DNA from: an uncultured Lachnospiraceae bacterium
Lineage (GTDB): Bacteria > Bacillota > Clostridia > Lachnospirales > Lachnospiraceae
Length of the DNA: 64,000 nucleotides
Direction: 5' to 3'
Assembly: GCA_947631685.1 (NCBI GenBank)
Contig: CANRMI010000001.1
Span: 1-64,000 of the forward strand
Positions 55,730 to 64,000 of the stretch are shown piece after piece; positions within the stretch are counted from its first letter, which is position 1, and each line of letters begins with the position of its first letter. A model generated the notes under the pieces. The model ran no database searches, was not told the DNA's origin, and saw only the letters and a list, made by a program, of their open reading frames with translations. The translations under genes and the position numbers were made by a program.

Positions 55730-56671
55730 ATGGCAGAAATTACAGCAGCAATGGTAAAGGAACTGCGTGAAATGACCGGCGCCGGTATGATGGACTGCAA
55801 AAAGGCGCTGAATGAGACCGGCGGCAATATGGATGAAGCCGTAGAGTTTCTGAGGAAGAACGGACAGGCCAAGGCGGAGAAGAAAGCCGGCAGGATCGCG
55901 GCAGAGGGTCTCTGCATGGTAGTGAAGAAAGACGACACCACCGCGGCGGTAGTAGAGGTCAATTCCGAGACCGACTTTGTGGCCAAAAACGCGGATTTCC
56001 AGGCGTATGTAACCGCGGTAGCCAATCAGGCGGCAGAGTCTGACGCGGCAGATATGGACGCGTTTTTAGCGGAAAGCTGGAATCTGGATAAGAGCAAGAC
56101 CGTAAAGGAAGCGCTGGTTGAGAAGATTGCCGTTATCGGTGAAAACTTAAATATCAGAAGATTTGAGAAAGTAGTAGCGTCCAACGGATGCGTGGTATCC
56201 TATGTACATGGCGGCGGACGTATCGGCGTTATTGTGGAAGCCGTTACCGACGTGGTAAACGATAACGTAAAGGAAGCCATGACCAATATTGCCATGCAGG
56301 TTGCGGCACTTTCTCCCAAGTATGTTTCCACCGGAGAGGTTTCCGAAGAATATAAGGCGCATGAGAAGGAAATCCTCATGGCACAGATTGCGGCAGATCC
56401 CAAAATGGCAGGCAAGCCGGAAAAGGTGATCGAGGGCGCCGTGATCGGACGTCTGAACAAGGAATTAAAGGAAGTCTGCCTCTTAGAGCAGGTATATGTG
56501 AAGGCTGAGGACGGCAAGCAGACCGTGGCGCAGTATCTGGCACAGGTCGCGAAGGAAAACGGAGCAGATCTTTCCGTGAAAAGGTTCGTCCGCTTTGAGA
56601 CCGGCGAAGGTCTGGAGAAAAAGGAAGAGAACTTTGCGGAAGAAGTGGCAAAGCAGATGGCCGGAAACTAA
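55730..56671 (+). CDS. tsf: Translation elongation factor Ts
   Basis: 313 residues. EF-Ts recharges EF-Tu with GTP. VKELREMTGAGMMDCKKAL and the TDFVAKN motif are diagnostic. ATG 55730 lies 9 bases after GGAGG; the ATG at 55721 directly abuts that site. A strong terminator follows. Confidence 0.97.
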   Translation: MAEITAAMVKELREMTGAGMMDCKKALNETGGNMDEAVEFLRKNGQAKAEKKAGRIAAEGLCMVVKKDDTTAAVVEVNSETDFVAKNADFQAYVTAVANQAAESDAADMDAFLAESWNLDKSKTVKEALVEKIAVIGENLNIRRFEKVVASNGCVVSYVHGGGRIGVIVEAVTDVVNDNVKEAMTNIAMQVAALSPKYVSTGEVSEEYKAHEKEILMAQIAADPKMAGKPEKVIEGAVIGRLNKELKEVCLLEQVYVKAEDGKQTVAQYLAQVAKENGADLSVKRFVRFETGEGLEKKEENFAEEVAKQMAGN

Positions 56672-56709
56672 GAGTTCTGACCAAGCGTTAAAATCGGCGT
56701 AAATAAGAC

Positions 56710-56748
56710 AAAAAGCACCGTTTTCCCCTCTGGGGAGCGGTGCTTTTT
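56710..56748 (+). terminator. tsf terminator
   Basis: AAAAAGCACCG (56710-56720) pairs with CGGTGCTTTTT (56738-56748); an inner CCCC/GGGG extends the stem. It ends only 33 bases before the cbiM start codon. Confidence 0.85.
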
Positions 56749-56781
56749 AAGAATAGTCCTATTGGAGAGGAGATTGATAAA

Positions 56782-57777
56782 ATGCATATGGCGGACGCAC
56801 TGGTGGCGCCGGCAGTGGCAGGCACCATGTATGCCTGTTCTGCGGCAGCCGCGGCATATTCCATCAAACAGGTCAGGCTGGAGACGGACGCGAAAAAAAT
56901 ACCGGTAATGGGAGTTATGGGAGCTTTTGTGTTTGCGGCCCAGATGATCAATTTTGCCATTCCGGGGACGGGCTCCAGCGGGCACCTCTGCGGCGGGATG
57001 ATGCTCTCCGCGCTCTTAGGCCCCTGCGGCGGTTTTTTGACCATGGTAGGGGTACTGCTGATACAGTGTCTGTTTTTCGCGGACGGAGGACTGCTGGCTC
57101 TCGGCTGCAATATCTGGAATATGGCCTTTTACGGCTGCTTTGCGGCCAATCTGCTGGTGTGGAAACCCATAATGAGAAAAGGAATCTCCAGAGGAAAGAT
57201 CATAACGGCGTCCCTGGCGGGCTGTATACTGGCATTACAGCTGGGGGCTTTCAGCGTTGTGCTGGAAACTTCCGCCTCCGGCATTACAGAGCTGCCCTTT
57301 GCGGCTTTCGCGATGGTGATGCAGCCCATTCACCTGGCAATCGGACTGGTGGAGGGACTGATCACCGCGGCAGTGCTGGCGTTTGTGTATGAGGCCAGAC
57401 CGGAGCTGCTTGCCCGGGGAGGAGAGAGGGCCGGAGAAAAGGGCAGATTTACTTTTCCAGGCACCCTGGCAGTCCTTGGGGCGGCAGCCTTAGTGACGGG
57501 CGGTCTGTTTTCCCTGGCGGCGTCCTCCGCACCCGACGGTCTGGAGTGGGCCATAGAAAAGGTAACAGGTTTTACAGAATTGGAAGGAACGGGAGAATGG
57601 GAGCAGAGCGCGGGCGCTATACAGGAGCTTACGGCTTTTCTGCCGGATTACGGCTTTCAGGGAACCCAGTCGCCCTGGGGAACCGTTGTTTCCGGCATTG
57701 TGGGCGCGCTGGCGGTAACGGTTCTCTGTGTAGGCGTTTGTCTGCTGTTCAGATTTTTTAAAAGGCGTAAAAGATGA
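56782..57777 (+). CDS. cbiM: Cobalt/nickel ECF transporter S-component CbiM fused to a PDGLE (CbiN/NikN-like) domain
   Basis: About 331 residues. CbiM begins MHMADALVAPAVAG; in this family Met1 and His2 bind the metal, which supports the ATG at 56782 with GAGAGGAG upstream. Seven or so membrane helices follow to about 225; GSSGHLCGGMMLSALLGP is conserved. The C-terminal part carries PDGLEWAIEKVTG and one membrane helix, the CbiN/NikN-like piece, so the two are one protein. Cobalt versus nickel cannot be decided here. Only 33 bases separate it from the terminator, so its promoter overlaps that region or it relies on read-through. Confidence 0.88.
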   Translation: MHMADALVAPAVAGTMYACSAAAAAYSIKQVRLETDAKKIPVMGVMGAFVFAAQMINFAIPGTGSSGHLCGGMMLSALLGPCGGFLTMVGVLLIQCLFFADGGLLALGCNIWNMAFYGCFAANLLVWKPIMRKGISRGKIITASLAGCILALQLGAFSVVLETSASGITELPFAAFAMVMQPIHLAIGLVEGLITAAVLAFVYEARPELLARGGERAGEKGRFTFPGTLAVLGAAALVTGGLFSLAASSAPDGLEWAIEKVTGFTELEGTGEWEQSAGAIQELTAFLPDYGFQGTQSPWGTVVSGIVGALAVTVLCVGVCLLFRFFKRRKR

Positions 57778-58586
57778 GAGGAATAGACGGCGCGATTTAC
57801 GAAATACACGGCATGGATGCTCTGGCGGCCAGAAAGCAGTGGATGAACGAAGTCCATCCCTTAGTCAAGCTGCTTTTGACCTTAGGCTATATCGTCTCGG
57901 TAGTTTCTTTTTCCAGATATGACGTGATCGGCCTGACGGGAATGGCGGTATATCCCCTGGCGGGATTTTTGCTTGCGGAGCTTTCCCTGCGGGAGGGATG
58001 CAGGCGGTTAAGAGTCGTGCTGCCCATAGTCTGTCTGATGGGGCTGCCGGATCTTTTTTTGGACAGACAGCCGGTGCTGTTTTTGGGACTGCAGGTAAAT
58101 GCGGGGCTCTTTTCCATGCTTACGCTGGTGGAAAAGGGGATCTTTGCCGTGTTTGCTTCCTATCTGTTGATCGCCACCACGTCTTTAGACAAGCTCTGTT
58201 ATGCCCTCAGGCTGCTGCATGTTCCTAAAGTTTTGGTGACGCAGTTTATGCTGACTTACCGCTATATCACGGTACTGTTAGAAGAAGCGGAGCGGATGAC
58301 GCAGGCTTACGCGCTGCGGGCTAACGGACAAAAGGGGATCCGTTTTAAGGTGTGGGGTTCCCTGACCGGGCTGCTTTTGCTGCGCGGCATGGACAGGGCG
58401 GAAAATGTGTACGAGGCGATGCTCCTTAGGGGCTATGAGGGGGATTACGGGTATCTGCGGGAAAAGCTCCCTTTTCGTTTCGGAGATATTCTCTATTTTC
58501 TGTTTTGGGCGGCTCTGATCACGGCTTTTTCCATCTGGCCTCTGCTGCCCCTTGTGGGAGATCTGATAGGGAGGATCTGGATATGA
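57774..58586 (+). CDS. cbiQ: Cobalt/nickel ECF transporter T-component CbiQ
   Basis: 270 residues with about five membrane helices. The coupling helices contain ARANGQKG-type sequence (AYALRANGQKG) and MLLRGYEGDYGY, both typical of CbiQ and used to contact the ATPase. The ATG overlaps the cbiM stop by 4 bases. Confidence 0.93.
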   Translation: MRGIDGAIYEIHGMDALAARKQWMNEVHPLVKLLLTLGYIVSVVSFSRYDVIGLTGMAVYPLAGFLLAELSLREGCRRLRVVLPIVCLMGLPDLFLDRQPVLFLGLQVNAGLFSMLTLVEKGIFAVFASYLLIATTSLDKLCYALRLLHVPKVLVTQFMLTYRYITVLLEEAERMTQAYALRANGQKGIRFKVWGSLTGLLLLRGMDRAENVYEAMLLRGYEGDYGYLREKLPFRFGDILYFLFWAALITAFSIWPLLPLVGDLIGRIWI

Positions 58587-59335
58587 GCCATATACGTATT
58601 GATGTGGAGGGACTCACCTTTGGTTATGAAAAGGGGAAGGAAATCTTATCCGGTATTTCCTTTCACGCGGCGGAATCGGAGTCGGTGGGGATCATCGGGG
58701 AAAACGGCGTGGGCAAGTCCACGCTGTTAAAACTGCTGGCGGGACTGTGCCCGGAATATACCGGTTCTGTCCGGATAGAAGATATTCCTGTGGAAAAGAG
58801 CACCCTCTCCCGGATACGTTCTCGTATCGGGTATGTGTTTCAGGACGCGGACAGCCAGCTGTTTATGAACACCGTCTATGAGGATGTGGCCTTTGCCCCG
58901 AGAAATTACGGGCTTCCGGAAAAGGAAGTGGAAAGACGGGTGGAGCAGGCGCTGAAAATGACGGGAGCGGAGCATTTGAAAGAAAAGCAGATCTACAGGA
59001 TGTCGGGAGGAGAGAAAAAGCTGGTTTCCATAGCCTCCGTACTTTCCATGACGCCGGATATTCTTCTGCTGGATGAGCCCTCCGGCGCTCTGGATCCCAA
59101 AAACAGGCGGAATCTCATCCGTATTTTAAATGGCTTTGACCATTTGAAGCTGATCGCTTCCCATGACTTAGATTTGATATTGGAGACCTGTGAAAGGGCA
59201 GTACTGCTGCACGGGGGCAGGATCGTAAAGGACGGCCCTGCGGAAGAGCTCCTGACCGATGGGAAGCTGCTGGAAGAATGCGGGCTGGAACTCCCTCTTT
59301 GCCTGCAGGGCAGGAGAACATATAAAATGCATTGA
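58583..59335 (+). CDS. cbiO: Cobalt/nickel ECF transporter ATPase CbiO
   Basis: 250 residues. Walker A GIIGENGVGKSTLLKLLAG, Q-loop VFQDADSQLF, signature MSGGEKKLVSIA, Walker B ILLLDEPSGALDP, and switch His in LIASHDLDLI. It powers CbiMQ. The ATG overlaps the cbiQ stop (ATGA). Confidence 0.95.
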   Translation: MSHIRIDVEGLTFGYEKGKEILSGISFHAAESESVGIIGENGVGKSTLLKLLAGLCPEYTGSVRIEDIPVEKSTLSRIRSRIGYVFQDADSQLFMNTVYEDVAFAPRNYGLPEKEVERRVEQALKMTGAEHLKEKQIYRMSGGEKKLVSIASVLSMTPDILLLDEPSGALDPKNRRNLIRILNGFDHLKLIASHDLDLILETCERAVLLHGGRIVKDGPAEELLTDGKLLEECGLELPLCLQGRRTYKMH

Positions 59336-59361
59336 CTTTACCGGTGGGGAAATGGTATAAA
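59332..59361 (+). promoter_or_regulatory. Promoter of the trpB-like gene
   Basis: TTGACT (59332-59337), 18 bases, TATAAA (59356-59361). The -35 overlaps the cbiO stop codon. Leader about 37 bases. Confidence 0.55.
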
Positions 59362-59404
59362 TATCCTAGGTAGTTTCAGCAAAAAATGATATGGAGGTCA
59401 GAAT

Positions 59405-60793
59405 ATGAAGCAGGAAGGAACAATACCTTACAAGATCTATCTGGAAGAAAGTGAGATGCCCACATCCTGGTACAATATGCGGGCAGATATGAAAGTAAAA
59501 CCGGCGCCGCTTTTGAATCCTGGCACACACGAGCCCATGACGTTTGAAGAACTGCGGGGTGTATTCTGTGACGAACTGGTGGAGCAGGAACTGGACGACA
59601 CCACGGCGTATATCAAGATCCCTCAGGAGATAAGGGATTTTTACAGAATGTACAGACCCTCGCCCCTGGTGCGCGCGTACTGCCTGGAAGAAAAGCTGCA
59701 GACGCCGGCCAAAATCTACTATAAATTCGAGGGCAACAATACCAGCGGCAGCCATAAATTAAATTCCGCTATCGCGCAGGCTTACTATGCCAAAAAGCAG
59801 GGGTTAAAGGGCGTAACGACGGAAACCGGTGCCGGACAGTGGGGGACGGCTCTTTCCATGGCCTGCGCTTATCTGGGACTGGACTGTAAGGTGTATATGG
59901 TAAAGGTTTCCTACGAGCAGAAGCCTTTCCGCAGAGAGGTGATGAGGACCTACGGCGCTTCCGTAACTCCTTCTCCTTCCGAGACGACCGAGGTAGGGCG
60001 CAGGATCTTAGCGGCGCATCCCGGCACCACGGGCAGCTTAGGCTGCGCAATCTCTGAGGCAGTGGAAGTGGCGACCTCCAGTGAGGGCTATCGTTATGTT
60101 CTGGGCAGCGTATTGAATCAGGTACTGCTGCATCAGTCCGTTATCGGCCTGGAATCCAAGGCGGCAATGGACAAATACGGCATTGTGCCCGACGTGATCA
60201 TCGGCTGCGCCGGCGGCGGTTCTAACTTGGGCGGCCTGATCGCGCCTTTTATGGGAGAAAAACTGCGGGGAGAAAGGGATTACCGTATTATTGCCGTAGA
60301 ACCGGCATCCTGCCCCAGCTTTACCAGAGGAAAATTTGCCTACGATTTCTGCGATACCGGTATGATCTGCCCGCTGGCAAAGATGTATACCTTAGGAAGC
60401 GGTTTCATTCCGTCACCCAATCACGCTGGCGGACTGCGTTTCCACGGCATGAGTTCCACGCTTTCCCAGCTGTATCATGACGGCCTGATGGAGGCTAAGG
60501 CAGTAGAGCAGACTTCTGTATTTGAGGCGGCGGAGATGTTCGCGAGAGTAGAAGGCATCCTGCCTGCGCCGGAGAGCGCTCACGCGATCCGCGCGACGAT
60601 TGACGAAGCGTTAAAATGCAAGGAGACCGGCGAGGAGAAGACTATTCTGTTCGGTCTGACCGGTACGGGCTATTTCGATATGGTGGCATATGAAAAGTTC
60701 CACAACGGTGAGATGAGCGATCATATTCCCACCGATGCGGAACTGCAGGCCGGATTTGACGGAATCCCCAAATTTCCGGGAAATGAATTTTAG
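59405..60793 (+). CDS. TrpB2-type tryptophan synthase beta-like enzyme
   Basis: 462 residues, longer than TrpB1 (about 395) and matching the TrpB2 subfamily. PLP Lys118 is in SGSHKLNSAIAQ, the phosphate loop is GCAGGGSNLGGL, and ETGAGQWGTALS holds the catalytic Glu. TrpB2 makes tryptophan from indole and serine, often without TrpA; none is adjacent. GGAGG precedes the ATG. Function as an indole-salvage enzyme is inferred from family. Confidence 0.92.
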   Translation: MKQEGTIPYKIYLEESEMPTSWYNMRADMKVKPAPLLNPGTHEPMTFEELRGVFCDELVEQELDDTTAYIKIPQEIRDFYRMYRPSPLVRAYCLEEKLQTPAKIYYKFEGNNTSGSHKLNSAIAQAYYAKKQGLKGVTTETGAGQWGTALSMACAYLGLDCKVYMVKVSYEQKPFRREVMRTYGASVTPSPSETTEVGRRILAAHPGTTGSLGCAISEAVEVATSSEGYRYVLGSVLNQVLLHQSVIGLESKAAMDKYGIVPDVIIGCAGGGSNLGGLIAPFMGEKLRGERDYRIIAVEPASCPSFTRGKFAYDFCDTGMICPLAKMYTLGSGFIPSPNHAGGLRFHGMSSTLSQLYHDGLMEAKAVEQTSVFEAAEMFARVEGILPAPESAHAIRATIDEALKCKETGEEKTILFGLTGTGYFDMVAYEKFHNGEMSDHIPTDAELQAGFDGIPKFPGNEF

Positions 60794-60809
60794 GAATTGA
60801 GTCGGGAAA

Positions 60810-60841
60810 GGTCTTCAGAAAGTAGTTACTTTCTGAAGACC
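60810..60841. terminator. Perfect hairpin between convergent genes
   Basis: GGTCTTCAGAAAGTA (60810-60824), GT, TACTTTCTGAAGACC (60827-60841) form a perfect 15-bp stem. The right arm includes the stop and last codons of the reverse-strand MCP gene. No adjacent U-run on either strand, so termination may be weak or bidirectional. Confidence 0.5.
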
Positions 60842-62235
60842 ACGATTTCCGTTTTTTCGGTTTCTCCCAGTCTGGCAAGGAGATCCTGCATACCCTGGAT
60901 GGCTTTCTGGTAAACATAAAAAGCGTCGTAGGTCTGCTGGAAATAGGAAAGAGCCAGGTCAGTGTTGTCGTCAGCCTTGGCTTCCCAGGATTTGACGGCC
61001 CACTTGTGGATGTCATTGTGAGCACGTTTGAGCGCGGCGAATTCGGCGGCCCCGGTTATGGCCGGATTTGTCTGCGCTCCTATCCATTTACCGAGCTTGC
61101 AGCTCTCCGGATTGTTTAACTGGGTGATCTTTAACTGTTCAAATCCCATGGCGTGGTTATAAACGCGCCACATCAGGATAAAGTGGTCGATTTCAAATAC
61201 CCGCAGCCAATCCTGCTGGGTAATGGCGGAAAAGCCCCGCGCCATGTCGCTGCGGGCGGTATCGATATAGCGCCCGATCTGGAAGATGTGGGTGCCCTGT
61301 TCGGTACAGTCCCTGGCCAGCTCTTCGTAGCTTTCGGAAATATTGGAGATCTGCTTCGTGAAGCTTTTGGTAACATTGGACTGCATATCGATGTCCTCAA
61401 AAATATTGTCGATCTTTTCTTTGATGGACATCATCTGTTCCGTCATTTTACGAATATCGGTGAGGGAAGTTTCCACCTTGGCGTTTCCCTCGGCCAGGCT
61501 GGCGGTGGTAGCGTCCATGGACGAAGCCAGTACGCCCATATCGTGCTTCAGTTCTTCGATATGCCTGGCAATATCCTCTGCCGATTCCGAGGTGTTGTTG
61601 GAAAGCAGGCGAACCTGCTCGGCGACGATGGCGAAGCCTTTCCCCACTTCGCCGGCCCTTGCGGCTTCAATGGAGGCATTTAACGCCAGCAGGTTGCTGC
61701 GGCTGGCCACCTGTTTGACGATGCCCACAATATCTCCGATCTTGTCAATCTTTTCCTGGAACTTCTGGACCTCCTCATTGATCTTGGAAATACGCTCGGA
61801 GGACTGGTTGACGGTCAGGATGCTCTCGTTCATATTGGCGGCGCTGACCTTTACCACGCCCAGCATCTCACTGGTATTGTCCCGTATGTGCGCCATATTC
61901 TGGGAAATATGGTCAATGGAAAGCTCCAGATTTTGTCCGGCGGCTTCCATGTCCGCAATGGATTCAGTCTGGGAATTTACCTGGTCAAAGGTTTTTTTCA
62001 CATAGGAATTGTCGCCTATGGAGGCCATGGCGTCATTTAAGCGCATGACAAAATTGTTGTTGGAGCGTTTAAAGGCATGGATGACTTCGTTGAATTTCCG
62101 GCCGCATTCGGGATTGGAAAAGCCGGAAACATCAATGTCTGTAAACTGTCCGCCGATAAAAGCGTCCATGGACTGCAGCAAAAGCGCCAGATCAGAAGCC
62201 GCGTTTGCGTTTTGCGTATTTTGCTTTTTTCGCAT
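60826..62235 (-). CDS. Soluble methyl-accepting chemotaxis protein with CZB zinc-binding domain
   Basis: About 469 residues with no membrane segment, so cytoplasmic. The signalling hairpin tip is LLALNASIEAARAGEVGKGF (about 180-200). The C-terminal CZB domain (about 355-425) has its metal ligands in DHFILMWRVYNHAMG, SCKLGKWIGA and AHNDIHKW. CZB receptors sense zinc or oxidants such as HOCl and feed CheA. The ATG at 62235 has GGAGG upstream; further in-frame codons up to 62316 lack support. It is outside the main operon but likely uses the CheA/CheW encoded here. Confidence 0.92.
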   Translation of the reverse strand: MRKKQNTQNANAASDLALLLQSMDAFIGGQFTDIDVSGFSNPECGRKFNEVIHAFKRSNNNFVMRLNDAMASIGDNSYVKKTFDQVNSQTESIADMEAAGQNLELSIDHISQNMAHIRDNTSEMLGVVKVSAANMNESILTVNQSSERISKINEEVQKFQEKIDKIGDIVGIVKQVASRSNLLALNASIEAARAGEVGKGFAIVAEQVRLLSNNTSESAEDIARHIEELKHDMGVLASSMDATTASLAEGNAKVETSLTDIRKMTEQMMSIKEKIDNIFEDIDMQSNVTKSFTKQISNISESYEELARDCTEQGTHIFQIGRYIDTARSDMARGFSAITQQDWLRVFEIDHFILMWRVYNHAMGFEQLKITQLNNPESCKLGKWIGAQTNPAITGAAEFAALKRAHNDIHKWAVKSWEAKADDNTDLALSYFQQTYDAFYVYQKAIQGMQDLLARLGETEKTEIVVFRK

Positions 62236-62314
62236 GAGGTACCTCCGTATGGGAATCATGGTATAACGATGACGTGTTATATTCAGTGTAGCATAGAACC
62301 ATAAAAAAGGAAAC

Positions 62315-62329
62315 AATTTTCAGACAAAA
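62315..62329. promoter_or_regulatory. Possible CodY box in the divergent gap
   Basis: AATTTTCAGACAAAA matches 12 of 15 of the CodY consensus, with all of the first ten. It lies 21 bases before the next rightward gene and about 80 bases upstream of the leftward MCP gene. Chance matches are possible in an A/T-rich gap. Confidence 0.3.
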
Positions 62330-62350
62330 AACTGTCAGCAGGAGGAATTT

Positions 62351-62845
62351 ATGGCAGAAGACAATATGAATCTGTGGGATGGCTATGACGGGACAGCCCA
62401 TGTGTATGATGAAAAAAAGGAAAAGCGCTACCAGAGCAGGATATGGCTGGTGGCGGGCGGCGTGCTTCTGTGCATTCTAATCAGCATGACGGTAAAATGT
62501 GCCGGGGAAATCCGGCTGTTTGCCTGCGGCAGAAGGATAGAAGCGGAATACAGTGAGAGGGGCGGGCGCAGGCTGGCGGAATACCGGGACGAAAACGGAC
62601 ATCTGCGGATTTTGGACATCAGCGGTTACCTGCCGGCCAGAAACGGCAATCACATTACGCTGTACTATATGGAAGAGGAAGCGGAAGCAGTCCCTTTTAT
62701 TTCGCCGGTGGCCTGGGCTGTGTACTATCTGATCTTCGGCGGACTCTTTGCGCTGTGTATCTGGCGCGTCCGGCGGATATACAGGCCGCGGCGCGCGCGG
62801 AAAAAATCAACGGAAGATCTACAGATTGATCCTGTACAGAAATGA
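62351..62845 (+). CDS. Small two-TM protein, unknown function
   Basis: 164 residues: hydrophilic start, a membrane segment at about 31-49, an extracytoplasmic beta-rich domain (about 55-115; GRRIEAEYSERGGRRLAEYR), and a second membrane segment at about 118-138, then a basic tail. The plan resembles DUF3592-type proteins. AGGAGG precedes the ATG. Probably co-transcribed with the lipoprotein that follows. Confidence 0.72.
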   Translation: MAEDNMNLWDGYDGTAHVYDEKKEKRYQSRIWLVAGGVLLCILISMTVKCAGEIRLFACGRRIEAEYSERGGRRLAEYRDENGHLRILDISGYLPARNGNHITLYYMEEEAEAVPFISPVAWAVYYLIFGGLFALCIWRVRRIYRPRRARKKSTEDLQIDPVQK

Positions 62846-62875
62846 AAAACATCGATCAGGAGGAGAGGGTACGGT

Positions 62876-64000
62876 ATGCGTTCTTTTCATTCCCTGAAAA
62901 AGAAAAAAGCATTGGCAGCAGCCGGATTGGTAATCGTCTGCGCGGGTATGGTACTTTTATCTGGATGTTTGTCGGGACAAAAGGGCAGAGCCGGAAAAGA
63001 TGCGGAAGAACCGTCTGTAGAACCGGGAATGAATTTGATACCGGAATCCGTGTCCGAATCACAGGAAGAGTCTATAGAGGGAACTGAATCCACGGCAGAA
63101 CCGGAACCGATCCTGACAGAGGAATATGAGCTGATCTATGAAGGAATCTCTCTCTTTGACGTTTTTGCCTATACCGCGTTTCAGATGGATACCCGGGCTG
63201 ACCTGTATATGAGACGGCTGCAGGCGGATGCGGGGGAGGCCGTTGAATTAAGTCTGTGGCGCGATCAGGAGGAAATCTGGTATACGACAGATGACTCTGC
63301 GGGGGATTATGACTTATTTTATCGGGAACCCTCAGAAAACCTTACTTTGGACCGGAAATTGTGCTATTATGTGGTCCCGCTTGACCAAACGGTCTATTTG
63401 ATGCGGTATTGTGTGGAAACTGCGCCGGATAAAGTGACCATGTCCTACAAGGTGTTTGGGATCGGCCCGATGGTCCCTTACTCTTCTCTGGGGAGTGAAG
63501 AACCCGTGGACGCAGGCTGTATAACCGTTTATCTGGTATCTGACGGCAGGGTTGACCGGGCGGTGTCCTTTCCGGTTGACGGGATGATAGATTTCGCTGA
63601 TACGGTCGGAACATACATGGAGAACGGGTACCTGGCGGCCTCCACCCTGCGCGGCGTATGGGAAACGGGCGGATGCGCGGATCGGGAGAATCCGGTTTTT
63701 TCCCATCTGTATGATATATTTCCCTGGATTCCGGAACTTGCCGCAGAGCGCGGAGTCAATACAGAGGACATGCATTCGATCACCCGGATACTCACGGCAG
63801 TTCAGGATACACTGCCCACAGACATTTCCGTCGTCATGCCTGATACGGCGGCTGACGGAACCGGTTTTATTACGGGGGATTACTACAGCGGCAGCGACGA
63901 AAGCTATCTGACGGTTGCTATGGGGGAGAACGGCTCTTATGGAGGACATCTCCTGATAGATAACGTGCTGAACATGGATTTTTCGGGAAGCTATGACAAT
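62876..64000 (+). CDS. Lipoprotein of unknown function, cut by the right edge
   Basis: 375 codons are visible with no stop. The N-terminus has a basic start (MRSFHSLKKKK), a hydrophobic stretch and the lipobox LLSGC, so Cys31 should be lipid-modified and the protein held on the outer face of the membrane. A Glu/Pro/Ser-rich linker (about 40-85) and then a mostly beta domain follow; I recognise no family. AGGAGGAG lies before the ATG at 62876. Confidence 0.82.
   Translation, partial: MRSFHSLKKKKALAAAGLVIVCAGMVLLSGCLSGQKGRAGKDAEEPSVEPGMNLIPESVSESQEESIEGTESTAEPEPILTEEYELIYEGISLFDVFAYTAFQMDTRADLYMRRLQADAGEAVELSLWRDQEEIWYTTDDSAGDYDLFYREPSENLTLDRKLCYYVVPLDQTVYLMRYCVETAPDKVTMSYKVFGIGPMVPYSSLGSEEPVDAGCITVYLVSDGRVDRAVSFPVDGMIDFADTVGTYMENGYLAASTLRGVWETGGCADRENPVFSHLYDIFPWIPELAAERGVNTEDMHSITRILTAVQDTLPTDISVVMPDTAADGTGFITGDYYSGSDESYLTVAMGENGSYGGHLLIDNVLNMDFSGSYDN

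Noticed and set aside
1..64000. CRISPR arrays, tRNA or rRNA genes
   Set aside because: No regularly spaced repeats, cloverleaf-like sequences or rRNA signatures were seen by eye; a covariance search would be needed to exclude small RNAs.

Overview
The window looks like a chromosomal segment of a motile, anaerobic, gut-type Clostridia, most likely family Lachnospiraceae. Reasons: the topA ... codY - flgB - flgC - fliE order shared with Firmicutes, a Gram-positive style fla/che operon (fliY, cheC, cheD, cheB, sigD, flhF, flhG), and type IV pilus genes without a secretin. Coding density is high, base composition is moderately GC-rich, and I see no tRNA, rRNA or CRISPR array.

Layout. (1) 1-2200: an accessory edge. 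The N-terminus of a leftward gene, possibly Rpn-type, runs off the left end, followed by an IS30-family element whose transposase points left. (2) 2204-12603: a type IV pilus block in one direction: pilC, a major-type pilin, prepilin peptidase, a PilM-PilN fusion, PilO, and four minor pilins, the last an 816-residue giant. No assembly or retraction ATPase is present; the IS sits exactly where one would be expected. (3) 12604-14148: terminator, strong promoter, an Rpn/PD-(D/E)XK gene and a long palindromic intergenic element. (4) 14149-19285: topA, a GT39-like membrane glycosyltransferase and codY, with a near-consensus CodY box upstream of codY.

(5) 19448-54723: about 35 kb of collinear flagellar and chemotaxis genes: rod and basal body (flgB, flgC, fliE, fliF, fliG), export ATPase (fliH, fliI, fliJ), hook (fliK, flgD, flgE), stator (motA, motB, fliL), switch (fliM, fliY, cheY), export gate (fliO, fliP, fliQ, fliR, flhB, flhA), placement (flhF, flhG), a PilZ protein, chemotaxis (cheB, cheA, cheW, cheC, cheD), sigma-28, FapA/DUF342 and several small or poorly known proteins. 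Flagellin, filament cap, hook-filament junction, flgF/flgG, flgM and cheR are not in the window.

(6) 54732-56748: rpsB-tsf with its own promoter, long leader and terminator. (7) 56782-59335: cobalt/nickel ECF transporter cbiM(N)-cbiQ-cbiO. (8) 59405-60793: TrpB2-type tryptophan synthase beta. (9) 60826-62235, reverse strand: a soluble methyl-accepting protein with a CZB zinc-binding domain. (10) 62351 to the end: a small two-TM protein and a lipoprotein cut by the right edge.

Together the window links surface motility (T4P), swimming and chemotaxis with the nutrient regulator CodY. The least explained items are the motor-less pilus block with giant minor pilin, the MGNPQ repeat array in FliY, the extra module in FlgD, the structured repeat at 13897-14016 and the candidate CodY boxes. 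I did not find a clearly new multi-gene defence or mobile system.
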